This document shows positions 38,660 through 48,119 of a stretch of DNA of 64,000 bases, one piece after another (position 1 is the stretch's first letter; each line of letters opens with the position of its first letter). The stretch spans positions 248,001 to 312,000 of the forward strand of contig NZ_CP030033.1 of assembly GCF_003611035.1 (NCBI RefSeq), in the 5' to 3' direction. Source of the stretch: Cryobacterium soli (lineage in GTDB: Bacteria > Actinomycetota > Actinomycetes > Actinomycetales > Microbacteriaceae). The notes under the pieces were generated by a model. It saw only the letters and a program-made list of their open reading frames with translations, had not been told where the DNA came from and searched no databases. The translations under genes were made by a program, and so were the position numbers.

Positions 38660-39307
38660 TCAGAGACCCGCGACCAGGTTGATCAGGGTCGCCAGGATGA
38701 TCGAGCCGAACAGGAACGACATCAGGGCGTGGCGAAGGGCCGCCGAGCGCATGACCGTGCTCGTGAGCGACGTGTCGGAGACCTGGAAGGTCATCCCCAG
38801 CGTGAACGACAGGTAGGCGAAGTCCGAATAGCGCGGCGGGTCGACCTGGTTGAAGTCCACCCCGCCCTCCTCTTCGGCGTAATAGAGCGAGGCGTAGCGC
38901 AGGGTGAAAAGGGTGTGCACGAGCACCCAGGACAGCCCGACGCTCACCACAGCGAGAGCGGCGAGCAGGGCCTGACCCGCGCCCTGGGCCCCGCGCGCCT
39001 GCAGGAGCACAATGAGGATGCTGCCCAGGCTGGCCAGGCTCGCCAGGATCAGCAGGAGGTCGGTGATGCCGCGCGACGGGTCTTCCCTGGTGGCGTGCGC
39101 GGCAGTGGTCGGCGCATCCATCCGCGCGACGACGAGCCAGACCCAGCCGATGTAGAACACGGCCGCGGCGCACCATCCGATGGCGGGGGCCAGGAGCCAA
39201 TCACCGGTCAGTCCGGTGACGAGTCCGGCAGCGGCGCCGACGACGACCATGGCGATGAGCCGGGTGCTGGAGCGGCGCACCCGCGGTACGAGAGCTGAAG
39301 TCTTCAC
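38660..39307 (-). CDS. DUF1345 membrane protein
   Basis: A 215-residue integral membrane protein of the DUF1345 family, with about five membrane helices. The family signature is HTLFTLRYASLYYAEEEGGVDF (quoted in part: TLFTLRYASLYY), then DFAYLSFTLGMTFQVSDT. The function is unknown. The GTG start at 39307 (MKTSALVPRVRRSS) is chosen because the longer frame to 39400 lies over the promoter of the J-domain gene. Confidence 0.87.
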   Translation of the reverse strand: MKTSALVPRVRRSSTRLIAMVVVGAAAGLVTGLTGDWLLAPAIGWCAAAVFYIGWVWLVVARMDAPTTAAHATREDPSRGITDLLLILASLASLGSILIVLLQARGAQGAGQALLAALAVVSVGLSWVLVHTLFTLRYASLYYAEEEGGVDFNQVDPPRYSDFAYLSFTLGMTFQVSDTSLTSTVMRSAALRHALMSFLFGSIILATLINLVAGL

Positions 39308-39434
39308 CCGCTGATCGTCGCACGGAATCCACGTCCTGGCGGCCGCGCCCACCGTGTCGGCGAGATGCCAGAAACGCTGGCTAGGCTGATGTAGAACCAT
39401 TTCACCCGATCCAGGCCGAAAGAGACCCGCACGA

Positions 39435-40367
39435 ATGTCAGAGAGTCCGGCTGCGGCCAGCCCGTACGAGGTGCTGGGCGTGAGCCCGTCGGCGACCGAC
39501 GAAGAACTCCGGCGCGCCTACCGTCGGAAACTTCGCCAGTCTCACCCCGACGTCGGTGGCTCCGCGGCCTCGTTCCACGCCGTGCAGCTGGCCTGGGAAC
39601 GCATCGGCAGCCCGGCGAGCCGGGCCGCGTACGACGGCGCCCGGTATCCCGGCGCCACGGATGCCGGGGGAGCCGGGAGGGCCGCCGGACCGGCAACTGC
39701 GCGATCGGCGTCCACCGGGGTGAAGGCGCGCATGTACGGGCACCCGGGCGGGCATTCCCGGCAACGCTATCTGGCGTTGCTGCGCGAGTGGGCCGGACGC
39801 GGCACCACCATCGAGGACCCCTATGCCAGTGACCTGATCCGCTCCGCTCCGCGGGAGATCCGGCACCGCCTCGCCAAGGCCCTCGCCGAGGAGTCCACCG
39901 CACAACTCATCGCTGGTCTCGGTATCGGCTACACGGCCTGGCACGATGTGGCCACCCTGGGCGACGTGGAGAAAATCGACCATGTCGTGCTCGGCCCGGC
40001 CGGGCTGTTCGCGATCCTCTCGGAGGACTGGGGCGCGCCGGTGCAACTGCGCCGGGGCGAGCTCGTGGGCGACGCCCTCGAGCCGGGGGAAGAACCGCTG
40101 AGCGAGTTCGCGGCGGCCGCGCGCATCCTTTCCAAGTCCCTGCGGGTACGCTTCACGGCGCTCATCGTGGTCGCTCCCGACGAGGCCGTGACCGAACCGT
40201 TCTCGTTGCCGAGCCGCGGCCGGCGCGCCATGGTCGTCGTCATCCCGCGGTCTCGCCTCGTGGGCGTGCTCCGGGACGGCATCGCGGGCATGGAGCGCGG
40301 CAGCTTCGAGAAGGTCTTCGAGCTGCGCAGCACCCTGCAGAACGGTATCCGGTTCGTCGAAGACTAG
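39435..40367 (+). CDS. J-domain protein fused to a NERD-like domain
   Basis: A 310-residue protein. Residues 10-70 are a J domain (SPYEVLGVSPSATDEELRRA) with the HPD signature in SHPDVGG, which should stimulate a DnaK-type ATPase. A Gly/Ala-rich linker follows. Residues 150-290 contain EKIDHVVLGPAGLFAILSED, which resembles the core of NERD (nuclease-related) domains; that resemblance is my reading and is not certain. The remainder AARILSKSLRVRFTALIVVAP would be a restriction-nuclease-like strand. The last four bases overlap the convergent HAD gene. Confidence 0.75.
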   Translation: MSESPAAASPYEVLGVSPSATDEELRRAYRRKLRQSHPDVGGSAASFHAVQLAWERIGSPASRAAYDGARYPGATDAGGAGRAAGPATARSASTGVKARMYGHPGGHSRQRYLALLREWAGRGTTIEDPYASDLIRSAPREIRHRLAKALAEESTAQLIAGLGIGYTAWHDVATLGDVEKIDHVVLGPAGLFAILSEDWGAPVQLRRGELVGDALEPGEEPLSEFAAAARILSKSLRVRFTALIVVAPDEAVTEPFSLPSRGRRAMVVVIPRSRLVGVLRDGIAGMERGSFEKVFELRSTLQNGIRFVED

Positions 40368-41254
40368 ACGGACACCGTCTCGGCCAGGCCGAGCTTCCGC
40401 ACCCAGTAGCCGAGGAAGGCCGCTCCCGCCTCGTCGTGGATGAGGTCGCCTTCCACGATCACGGGGTACCCGCGGTCGAGGATCCCGTCGGCGGGCCGCA
40501 CATCCACGTGCGCGACATCGAACCCGGCCGCGTACAGGTGATCGGCCATCTTGTAGTCGCTGCGGGAATCGCCCACGGAGCGCCATACCCGGGGGAGGGG
40601 CCCGCCCTGGGCGAAGAACGCCACGGCCCGTTCGGCGGCGCGGTCCTTGTCGAGGTCGACCGATTCGATATCGGTGGAGATGATGGTGGTGTCGATGCGG
40701 AACGGCACCGCGCCGGTCGCGTCGGGGGAGACCAAATGCCCGAACCGCACGCCGAGGCCGTGCTCGACCAGGATCGCATAGGCCGCCGCCTCGAAGGACG
40801 CCTGGGCGACGTGGTAGCGTGCCCGGTCCACATCCGTTCGCTGCTCGACGGAGATCATGGCGAGTTTGGTCTCGTCGAAGAACATGCTGTCGGCGTAGTC
40901 AGAGGCCACGAGCTCCCGGATGCGGCCGGCCACGACCTCGGGCAGCGCCACACGGGCATCGACGACGATGTCGCCCATGCCCGCGGCGGTGATCGGGAAC
41001 CAGACGGCGCCTTTCTCGCACACGCCGTACATGCGCATCTCCTGGGGAAGGCCGGCCGCGACCAGCGGCGTCACCACCTGTTCGCTGATGAATTGGGCCG
41101 AGCGCCCGGTGATGAAGCCGATCGGCACATTGGCGCCGGCCAGGGTGATGAGGTCGGTGATGATGCTCGGGGTGCTGATGGTGCGGGTGTCCGGGCTGGC
41201 GATCGGACCGTCGACATCCAGGAGCAGGCCGAGGGGAGAAACGGTTTCAGGCAT
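40364..41254 (-). CDS. HAD-superfamily hydrolase
   Basis: A 296-residue HAD phosphatase with motif I LLDVDGPIASPD (nucleophile Asp about 13), motif II FITGRS, the Lys of motif III in VDLDKDRAAERAV and motif IV GDSRSDYKMADHL. The large cap insert (about 70-200) resembles sucrose-phosphatase or trehalose-phosphatase type enzymes. The substrate is unknown. It is convergent with the J-domain gene and overlaps its stop codon. Confidence 0.83.
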   Translation of the reverse strand: MPETVSPLGLLLDVDGPIASPDTRTISTPSIITDLITLAGANVPIGFITGRSAQFISEQVVTPLVAAGLPQEMRMYGVCEKGAVWFPITAAGMGDIVVDARVALPEVVAGRIRELVASDYADSMFFDETKLAMISVEQRTDVDRARYHVAQASFEAAAYAILVEHGLGVRFGHLVSPDATGAVPFRIDTTIISTDIESVDLDKDRAAERAVAFFAQGGPLPRVWRSVGDSRSDYKMADHLYAAGFDVAHVDVRPADGILDRGYPVIVEGDLIHDEAGAAFLGYWVRKLGLAETVSV

Positions 41255-41333
41255 GGTTCATTGAACCAGTTCCTCCCTGAGGATGCCGACTGCTGTGCCC
41301 GGTGACGGCGCCCAGCACCTATCGTTGACCGTG

Positions 41334-41705
41334 ATGATTACCAGACGAGAAGCAGCGCTCCGCCTCGACATACCCCTCGAGATGGCGCAGCGCCACGACC
41401 TTCCCAGCCGCATGACCGAGGCCCAGCTCGCCGAGATCGAGGCGAACCCGCCGGCCTGGCTGGTGCAGTCTCGATCCAACCGCACCGGCAAGAAGCCCGT
41501 CTGGGTCTCCCTGACCTGCAGCGTCTGCGGCTTCACTGAGGCGGTCCGGCCCAAGAAGTGGTGGCCGGAGTTCACCTACATGAGTTGCGACCACCACGGC
41601 TATGACGAACTCCCCGAGGTGCAGCCCGGCCTCAGCCGCCGCGAGGTCGATGGCATCGGCAGCCGGTTCATCGGCATCGTCGACGCCGCACCGCAGACCG
41701 ACTGA
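41334..41705 (+). CDS. Small protein with N-terminal helix-turn-helix-like part and Cys/His site
   Basis: I do not recognise a firm family. The 123-residue product starts MITRREAALRLDIPLEMAQR (a GTG one codon earlier is possible), which resembles the helical start of DNA-binding proteins. It then has EIEANPPAWLVQSRSNRTG and a CSVCGFTEAVRPKKWWPEF stretch followed by CDHHGYDEL, that is CxxC then CDHH, likely a zinc site. TATCGT lies just upstream of the start. It precedes an ABC-F gene by 77 bases. Confidence 0.72.
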   Translation: MITRREAALRLDIPLEMAQRHDLPSRMTEAQLAEIEANPPAWLVQSRSNRTGKKPVWVSLTCSVCGFTEAVRPKKWWPEFTYMSCDHHGYDELPEVQPGLSRREVDGIGSRFIGIVDAAPQTD

Positions 41706-41782
41706 GCCGGCGCCCCACCTCTTCCCCGCGACCACGCCGATCGGCGACGGTTCCCCGACTTCCCCGCGAGAGTGCAGCACCC

Positions 41783-43378
41783 ATGAGTTTGATCCGGCTG
41801 AACGACGTCACCGTGCGTTTCGAGAACACCCAGGTGCTCCGCGAGACCTTCTTCAGGCTGGAGCCGGGCGACCGGGTCGGCATGATCGGCCGCAACGGCT
41901 CGGGCAAGACCACCCTGATCAAGCTGATCCTCGGCCAGGTGACGCCGGATACCGGCACGGTCACGGTCGACGACGGCGTGAAGATCGGATACTTCTCCCA
42001 GTTCTCCGAGCTCAACGGCGAGTCGACGATCACCGAGGTGCTCGACGCCCTGTTCGTCGAGATCAAGGCCGTCGAGGCCGAGCTCGCCTCGATCGACGCG
42101 GCCATAGCCGCCGACTCCTCGGCCAGCGCTGAACTGGACCGCCTGATCCACCGGCAGTCCGAGCTCTTCGAGGACATGGACCGGCTGGACGGCTGGGACT
42201 ACCCGCGCCGCATCGACGCGGCCCTCACCATCCTGGGCTTCGACGAGGCCCACCGCACGTGCGCGATCGACGAGCTCTCCGGCGGCTGGCGCAACCGCGC
42301 CGCCCTGGCCAAGATCCTGCTCGAGGCACCGGACGTGCTGCTGCTGGACGAACCGACCAACTACCTCGACGTCGCCGGCGTGGAATGGCTCGAGAACTGG
42401 TTCCGCGACTTCAGGGGCGCCGCCGTCATCGTCTCCCACGACCGCACCTTCCTCGACGTCGTCGTGACCCGCATCATCGAGCTGGAGAACTTCCACCTGC
42501 ACGAGTACCCGGGCAACTTCGGCGAGTACGTCGTGCAGAAGCAGTTCCGACTCAAGACCCTGGAGGCGCAGTTCGTGCACGAGTCCGAGCTGCTCGCGTT
42601 CGAGTCCGAGGGTATCGCCGACCGGCGGGAGGCGCAGAAGGCCGCGAGCCGGAAACTCGGCACCCAGCTGGCCACCATCAAGAAGTCCCGCACTCCGCGG
42701 CCGGTCGACAAGATCATCACCGAGATCTACGGCGGCCTGCACGTGAAGGATGTGCTCTGCCGGGTCGAGATGCTCAGCAAGGCCTATGGCGAAAAGGTGC
42801 TCTTCAACGACCTGAGCTTCGAGATCCGTCGCGGCAACCGCATCGTGGTGCTCGGCGCCAACGGCAGCGGAAAGACCACGCTGCTGCGTGTGCTCACCGG
42901 GGAAGAGTCCGCCGACCATGGCGAGGTCGACTGGGCCAAGGGCGCCGGGATGGTGTCCTACAACCAGGTGCTGGCCGAACTCGACGACACCGACACCGTC
43001 AGCCACGCCGTGAACGCGCTCGAGGGCAGCCTGGCGTTCACGGCCACCAAGAAGTCGGTCAACCGGTTCCTCACCATGTTCCAGTTCTCCGAGGCCGACC
43101 TCAAGCAGAAGATCGGCAACCTCTCCGGCGGCCAGAAGGCCCGGGTCGCCATGGCCCAGTGCCTGCTCTCCGGCGCCTCGGTGCTGCTGCTCGACGAACC
43201 TACCAACCACCTCGACATGTCGAGCACGCAGGTGATGGAGCGCGCGCTGCTGCACTTCCCTGGGGCCGTCGTCGTGGTCAGCCACGACAGGTTCTTCACC
43301 GACAAGATCGCCAACCGCCGCCTGATCTTCGGCAGTGCCGGTGCCGAGCCGGGCGAGGTCGAGGTCGCCGTCGCCTGA
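41783..43378 (+). CDS. ABC-F family ATPase (second copy)
   Basis: A 531-residue duplicated ABC ATPase without membrane segments, of the ribosome-linked ABC-F class. Domain 1 has GRNGSGKTTLIKLIL (about 37), LSGGWRNRAALAKIL and LLLDEPTNYLD. A linker with RREAQKAASRKLG lies near 285, and domain 2 has GANGSGKTTLLRVL, LSGGQKARVAMAQCL and LLLDEPTNHLD. The first signature reads LSGGW, an Uup-like variation. Its sequence differs widely from the ABC-F protein at 9890. The ATG at 41783 is preceded by a weak GAGAG. Confidence 0.92.
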   Translation: MSLIRLNDVTVRFENTQVLRETFFRLEPGDRVGMIGRNGSGKTTLIKLILGQVTPDTGTVTVDDGVKIGYFSQFSELNGESTITEVLDALFVEIKAVEAELASIDAAIAADSSASAELDRLIHRQSELFEDMDRLDGWDYPRRIDAALTILGFDEAHRTCAIDELSGGWRNRAALAKILLEAPDVLLLDEPTNYLDVAGVEWLENWFRDFRGAAVIVSHDRTFLDVVVTRIIELENFHLHEYPGNFGEYVVQKQFRLKTLEAQFVHESELLAFESEGIADRREAQKAASRKLGTQLATIKKSRTPRPVDKIITEIYGGLHVKDVLCRVEMLSKAYGEKVLFNDLSFEIRRGNRIVVLGANGSGKTTLLRVLTGEESADHGEVDWAKGAGMVSYNQVLAELDDTDTVSHAVNALEGSLAFTATKKSVNRFLTMFQFSEADLKQKIGNLSGGQKARVAMAQCLLSGASVLLLDEPTNHLDMSSTQVMERALLHFPGAVVVVSHDRFFTDKIANRRLIFGSAGAEPGEVEVAVA

Positions 43379-43385
43379 CCCGGCC

Positions 43386-43406
43386 GGGTTTCGACAAGCT
43401 CAACCC
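43386..43406. repeat. Dispersed intergenic repeat, copy 1
   Basis: TTTCGACAAGCTCAACC with flanking GGG and C gives a GGGTT...AACCC inverted repeat. It is a short element I recall as common in intergenic DNA of Microbacteriaceae and relatives. It lies eight bases past the ABC-F stop codon. A diverged copy is at 58927-58946. Confidence 0.65.
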
Positions 43407-43429
43407 GCGGACGGGACACGCCAGACTCG

Positions 43430-43461
43430 CCCAGGGCCGGGTCTTCCGACCTGGCCCTGGG
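43430..43461. terminator. Bidirectional hairpin between ABC-F and cellobiose phosphorylase
   Basis: CCCAGGGCC (43430-43438) pairs perfectly with GGCCCTGGG (43453-43461), with a further GGGTC/GACCT pairing inside. It sits between two convergent genes and can stop both. Confidence 0.75.
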
Positions 43462-43473
43462 TGCTGGTGGCAG

Positions 43474-45945
43474 CTAGAGCGTGGCGCGCACCAGCACGGT
43501 GGCGCCGGCCGGGGCGTATGGCACGGTGCGGCCCTCGATGGCGACCCCGTCGACCGTCAGGCTCGCCCGGGATCCCTCGCGGCCGGAGTTGGCCACGGTG
43601 ATCACATAGGTCGCGCCGCGCGCCTGGCGGGTGACGGTGAACTCGGCGACGTCGGGACCGATTTGCGGGTCGACCACAAGGCCGTCGTAGTCGGTGCGCA
43701 CACCCAAGAGGTACTGCGAGACGGTCACGAAGTTCCACGCCGCTGTGCCCGTGAGCCAGGAGTTCTTGGCCTCGCCATGCCGGGAGGCCTCCTTGCCCGC
43801 GATCATCTGCGCGTAGACGTACGGTTCGGTGCGGTGCACCTCCGAGATATCCTCCCGGTAGGCCGGGGTGATCTTGCGGTAGTGGTCGAACGCCTTCGCG
43901 CCGCGGCCGATCACGGTCTCGCCGATGATCACCCACGGGTTGTTGTGGCAGAAGATGCCACCGTTCTCCTTGTATCCCGGGGGATAGGTCGACACCTCGC
44001 CCAGTTCGATGCGGTAGCTCCGGTAGGCGGGGTACTGCAGCACCAGACCGTGCTCCGAGCCCAGCATCTTGTCCACCGAATCCAGTGCCCGGTACGCGGG
44101 GCTGGTCTTCACCGGTGTGCCATCGTCGTTGTGCTCAACGCCGACACCGGCGAGAACGGCGAAGCCCTGCGGTTCGATCCAGATCCTGCCCTCGGTGTCC
44201 TCGTGGGTGCCAACCTTGTTTCCGTAGAAGTCGTAGGCGCGCAGGAACCAGTCGCCGTCCCATCCGTGGGTCAGCAGCGCCTGGCTCATGTCGGCGGCGG
44301 CCTGTCGGGCTTTGTCCGCCTGGACGGTGTCCCCGCCGCGTTCGGCGATGGTCGCGTACTGGCCGGCCGCGAGAACGAACTGGGCGGCGATGAAGGTCGA
44401 CTCCGCGACCCCGCCGGCCTGGTTCTCCGTGGTCTGGAAGGACTCGCCGGGGGTGGTGGAGAAGCAGTTCAGGTTCAGGCAGTCATTCCAGTCGGCGCGG
44501 CCGATCAGTGGCAGCCCGTGCGGGCCGAGGTTGTTGAGAGTGAACTCGAACGACCGGGTCAGGTGGGTGTACAGGGTCTCGGCGAGGGCGTCGTTGTTGT
44601 CGAACGGCACGATCTCGTCGAGGATCGTGTAGTCGCCGGTCTCCTTGAGATAGCCGTCCACCCCGATGATCAGCCAGGCCGGATCGTCGTTGAAACCCGA
44701 GCCGAGCTCGTTGTTGCCGCGCTTGGTGAGCGGCTGGTACTGGTGGTACGCCGATCCATCCGGCAGCTGGGTGGCGGCGATGTCGAGGATGCGTTCGCGG
44801 GCGCGGTCCGGGATCAGGTGCACGAAGCCGAGCAGATCCTGGGTGGAGTCGCGGAACCCCATGCCCCGGCCGATGCCGGTCTCGAAGTACGAGGCCGAGC
44901 GGCTCATGTTGAACGTCACCATGCACTGGTACTGGTTCCAGATGTTGACCATCCGGTTGAGTTTGTCGTCCGGAGACGTCACCGTGTATGCGGAGAGCAG
45001 GTCCGTCCAGTAGACGCCGAGGGCGTCGAAGGCGGCGTCCGCGGCCTCGGTGGTGGAGAGCCGGGCGAGCAACTCCTGGGCGCGGGTCTTGTTGATGACC
45101 TGCTTGGCGTCGTCGGCCCACTTCTCCTGGCCGGTTTCGGCGTTGTTCTCGACGTAACCGAGAACGAAGACCAGGTCGCGGCTCTCGCCGGGCTGCAGGG
45201 TGGAGTCGACCTGGTGGGAGCCGATCGGGTACCAGCCGGAGGCCATCGAGTTCGCGGCCTTCCCGGCGTGCGGCACCTTGGCCTCGGCGAGGGTCTCGTA
45301 GAGGCCCACGAACGTCTCCCGGTCGGTGTCGAAGCCGGCGATCTCCGCGTTGACGCCGTAGACGGCGTAGTGGTCGCGACGTTCGCGGTACTCGGTCTTG
45401 TGGTAGATCGCGCTGCCGTCCACCTCGACCTCGCCGATGGAGAGGTTGCGCTGGTAGTTGGTCTGGTCGTCCTGGGCGTTCCACAGGCAGAACTCGAGGT
45501 AGGAGAACAGCGAGAAGGTCTTGACGGTGTCCGAGGTGTTCGTGATCGTGACCTTCTGCACCTCCGCCGTCTCGCCCAGCGGCACGAAGTACAGGGTCGA
45601 GACGCGAAGGCCACCGCGCTCACCTGTGATGCGGGTGTAGCCCATGCCGTGCCGGGTCTCGAAGAAGTCGAGGTCCTTCTTCATCGGCAGCCAGCTGGAC
45701 GTCCACACGTCGTCGCCGTCCTTGATGAAGAAGTAGCGTCCGCCCGAGTCGGTGGGGATGTCGTTGTAGCGGTAGCGGGTGAGGCGCCGCATCTTGGCGT
45801 CTTTGTAGAAGGTGTAACCACCCGCTGTGTGGGAGACCAGCGAGAAGAAGTCCTCGCTGCCGAGATAGTTGATCCACGGGTAGGGGGTCAACGGGGTCTC
45901 GATGACATATTCCCTGGCTTCGTCGTCGAAGTGGCCGAACTTCAT
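43474..45945 (-). CDS. Cellobiose phosphorylase (GH94)
   Basis: Splits cellobiose with phosphate into glucose and alpha-glucose 1-phosphate, saving an ATP; cytosolic homodimer. The 823-residue enzyme starts [18 protein letters not shown] and contains the GH94 (alpha/alpha)6-barrel. The catalytic Asp is in [16 protein letters not shown] (about 490). The segments [33 protein letters not shown] and [17 protein letters not shown] match the characterised Cellulomonas-type enzymes very closely in memory. The ribosome site AAAAGGTG precedes ATG 45945. It has its own operator-promoter and is downstream of the beta-galactoside operon on the same strand. Confidence 0.95.
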   Translation of the reverse strand: MKFGHFDDEAREYVIETPLTPYPWINYLGSEDFFSLVSHTAGGYTFYKDAKMRRLTRYRYNDIPTDSGGRYFFIKDGDDVWTSSWLPMKKDLDFFETRHGMGYTRITGERGGLRVSTLYFVPLGETAEVQKVTITNTSDTVKTFSLFSYLEFCLWNAQDDQTNYQRNLSIGEVEVDGSAIYHKTEYRERRDHYAVYGVNAEIAGFDTDRETFVGLYETLAEAKVPHAGKAANSMASGWYPIGSHQVDSTLQPGESRDLVFVLGYVENNAETGQEKWADDAKQVINKTRAQELLARLSTTEAADAAFDALGVYWTDLLSAYTVTSPDDKLNRMVNIWNQYQCMVTFNMSRSASYFETGIGRGMGFRDSTQDLLGFVHLIPDRARERILDIAATQLPDGSAYHQYQPLTKRGNNELGSGFNDDPAWLIIGVDGYLKETGDYTILDEIVPFDNNDALAETLYTHLTRSFEFTLNNLGPHGLPLIGRADWNDCLNLNCFSTTPGESFQTTENQAGGVAESTFIAAQFVLAAGQYATIAERGGDTVQADKARQAAADMSQALLTHGWDGDWFLRAYDFYGNKVGTHEDTEGRIWIEPQGFAVLAGVGVEHNDDGTPVKTSPAYRALDSVDKMLGSEHGLVLQYPAYRSYRIELGEVSTYPPGYKENGGIFCHNNPWVIIGETVIGRGAKAFDHYRKITPAYREDISEVHRTEPYVYAQMIAGKEASRHGEAKNSWLTGTAAWNFVTVSQYLLGVRTDYDGLVVDPQIGPDVAEFTVTRQARGATYVITVANSGREGSRASLTVDGVAIEGRTVPYAPAGATVLVRATL

Positions 45946-46029
45946 GCGTGCACCTTTTCGGTATCCCGGACCGCCTGCAGCTCCGCACCACTATCGTGAA
46001 TGCTCCGTTGCAGCCGGACCTAGTCTAAA

Positions 46030-46043
46030 TGAGAGCGCTCTCA
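46030..46043. promoter_or_regulatory. CebR-type operator before cellobiose phosphorylase
   Basis: TGAGAGCGCTCTCA is a perfect 14-bp palindrome, two substitutions from the CebR box TGGGAGCGCTCCCA of Streptomyces cellobiose genes. It lies directly upstream of a TAGACT -10-like hexamer on the minus strand (46022-46027), about 85 bp before the GH94 start. A LacI-family repressor released by cellobiose is the expected binder. Confidence 0.8.
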
Positions 46044-46104
46044 CGACCGCTTGCGTCGACTCTAGCAGCAGGATGCCGGAGCCACCAAGCCTCCCGGCTG
46101 CGGC

Positions 46105-48117
46105 TCACTCGGGGCGGATGACGGCCACTCCCTGAGGGGCCAGCCTCAACCCGAGCGTGCGCGCACCCGTCAGGGCATCGGTGCCGTCGAGCAGGATTTC
46201 GGCCTCGTGGGCACCGTGGTTGATCACGAAGACGTAGCCGCCGCGGCGCACGGTTTCCACCCGGTCGCCGCGGGCCGCCGGGGCCGGCAGGTCCAGGCCC
46301 GCGTCCCGGACGATTCGTTCGGCCAGGCGGCGCAGGGCCCCGGGGTCGGGGAGGGTGGCGACGTACCAGCCGGCTCCGCCGCCCGTTGCCCTCCGGGTGA
46401 CGGCCGGCCAGCCGTTCAACGGCCCCTCGGCGAAGGTCGCGACGGTTTCGGCGTCTTCGACCCGCACGTACTCGGCCCAGACCCGGCCGGCCGCCGGGCC
46501 GCCGAAGACCTCGCCGTCGAGGACGAGCTCGGGAGGGGTCCCAGCGCCCAGGTTGGTCAGGTCGGGGGCGGCCGGCGGGGCGAACTCCTCGATCCACACA
46601 CCGAGGGCCCGCCGCAGCGGTTCGCCCAGGTAGCCGCCCAGCCGTACGTGCAGGTTCTCGTCCGTGATCGCGGTGCCGAACCCCACGACGAGGGTGCCCG
46701 TCTGGACGACAGCGGCCAGGTTCCGCACCTGACTGTCGGTGGCGGTGAAGTGCGCCGGGACGACGACCAGGCGGTAACCGGACAGATCGGCATCGGCCCG
46801 GACGAAGTCCACCGTGAGCCCCACCGAGGTCAGGGCGCTGTGCCAGGCGAACAGGGTCCGGACATAGGACACCTCGGTGGGGGAGGCCGGCTGTTCGAGG
46901 GCCCACCAGCTGTCCCAGTCCAGGGCGATGGCCACGTTCGACGGCACCCGGGTCCCGGCGATGGCCGCGTCTTCCGTGCGACCGGACAGCGCCGCCAGTT
47001 CCTGGCCCAGCTGTTCGACCTCACGCCACACCCGGGTGTCGGTTCCGCCGTGCGGCACGAGGCCGGAATGGAATTTCTCGGAGCCGACCGCTGACTGCCG
47101 CCACTGGAAGAAGAGGATGCCGTCGGCGCCCCTGGCCACGCACTGGTAGGACCAGGCGCGCATCTGCCCGGGGGACTTGGCGGCGTTCCGTCGCCGCCAG
47201 TTGACGGCGCCCGGCGCCTGCTCCATCAGCAGCCACGGCGCCCCGTCGCCGAGGGACCGCATGAGGTCGCGGACCATGGCGGCGTAGGCCGGCGAGTCGG
47301 GGTCGGCGGGGTCGGGGTAGGTGTCGTCGCTGACGATGTCCACCTCGCGCGCCCAGGTCCAATAGTCCACGGCCTTGAAGAACCCCATGAAGTTCGTGGT
47401 GACGGGAACCGTTGAGCCGGCGCGGATGATCGCCACTTCCGACCGGTAGCAGGCGAGGAGCTCGTCGTTGGAGAACCTGTCGTAGTCGAGCAGTTGCGTG
47501 GGGTTGCGGAAAGTGGGCGCCGCCCGCGGCGGGGAGACCTCGTCGAACGAGTCGTACCGCTGCGACCAGAACGCCGTTCCCCAGACCCGGTTCAGTTCCT
47601 CGATCCGGACGTACTTCGCGCGCAGCCAGTCGCGGAACGCCGCGGCGGACACGTCGCAGTAGCAGTGGCTGATGTGGCAGCCGTACTCGTTGTTGACGTG
47701 CCACAACTCCAGGGCGGGGTGGTCGGCGTACCTCTCGACCATGCGCCGCACGAGTTCTCGGGCTCGCTCCCGGTACACGGGCGAGCTCGGGCAGTACTGC
47801 TGCCGGCTGCCCACCGACATCCGCACGCCTTGCTCGGTCACCGGCAGGGTCTCGGGATGCCGCAGGGCAAGCCAGGGCGGCGGCGATGCCGTCGCGGTGG
47901 CCAGGTCGACCCGCACGCCGTGGGCGTGCAGCAGGTCCAGCACCCCGTCCAGCCAGGCGAAGTCGTACTCTCCCGGGCGGGGCTCGAGGCGGGCCCAGGA
48001 GAACACTCCCACCGTCGCGAGGGAGACGCCCGCCCGGTTCATCAGCCGCACGTCCTCGTCCCAGATGTCCGTCGGCCACTGTTCGGGGTTGTAGTCCCCG
48101 CCATACCAAATCGTCAT
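46105..48117 (-). CDS. Beta-galactosidase, GH42, with Cys cluster
   Basis: A 670-residue GH42 enzyme that hydrolyses beta-galactosides. It opens MTIWYGGDYNPEQWPTDIWD, with the acid/base Glu in WHVNNEYGCH (about 145) and the nucleophile Glu in WLLMEQAPGAVNW (about 305). The GCHISHCYC segment directly after the acid/base Glu is the zinc-binding Cys cluster of one GH42 group. Trimerisation and beta-sandwich domains fill the rest. It has no signal peptide, so substrate must be imported. ATG 48117 lies two bases after the permease stop codon, and the gene ends the operon. Confidence 0.94.
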   Translation of the reverse strand: MTIWYGGDYNPEQWPTDIWDEDVRLMNRAGVSLATVGVFSWARLEPRPGEYDFAWLDGVLDLLHAHGVRVDLATATASPPPWLALRHPETLPVTEQGVRMSVGSRQQYCPSSPVYRERARELVRRMVERYADHPALELWHVNNEYGCHISHCYCDVSAAAFRDWLRAKYVRIEELNRVWGTAFWSQRYDSFDEVSPPRAAPTFRNPTQLLDYDRFSNDELLACYRSEVAIIRAGSTVPVTTNFMGFFKAVDYWTWAREVDIVSDDTYPDPADPDSPAYAAMVRDLMRSLGDGAPWLLMEQAPGAVNWRRRNAAKSPGQMRAWSYQCVARGADGILFFQWRQSAVGSEKFHSGLVPHGGTDTRVWREVEQLGQELAALSGRTEDAAIAGTRVPSNVAIALDWDSWWALEQPASPTEVSYVRTLFAWHSALTSVGLTVDFVRADADLSGYRLVVVPAHFTATDSQVRNLAAVVQTGTLVVGFGTAITDENLHVRLGGYLGEPLRRALGVWIEEFAPPAAPDLTNLGAGTPPELVLDGEVFGGPAAGRVWAEYVRVEDAETVATFAEGPLNGWPAVTRRATGGGAGWYVATLPDPGALRRLAERIVRDAGLDLPAPAARGDRVETVRRGGYVFVINHGAHEAEILLDGTDALTGARTLGLRLAPQGVAVIRPE

Positions 48118-48119
48118 GA

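Noticed and set aside
42259..45999. A 1246-codon plus-strand frame running through the second ABC-F gene and opposite cellobiose phosphorylase
   Set aside because: It spans two convergent genes that are both clearly coding in other frames; the translation is Arg/Gly/Val-rich with no domain.
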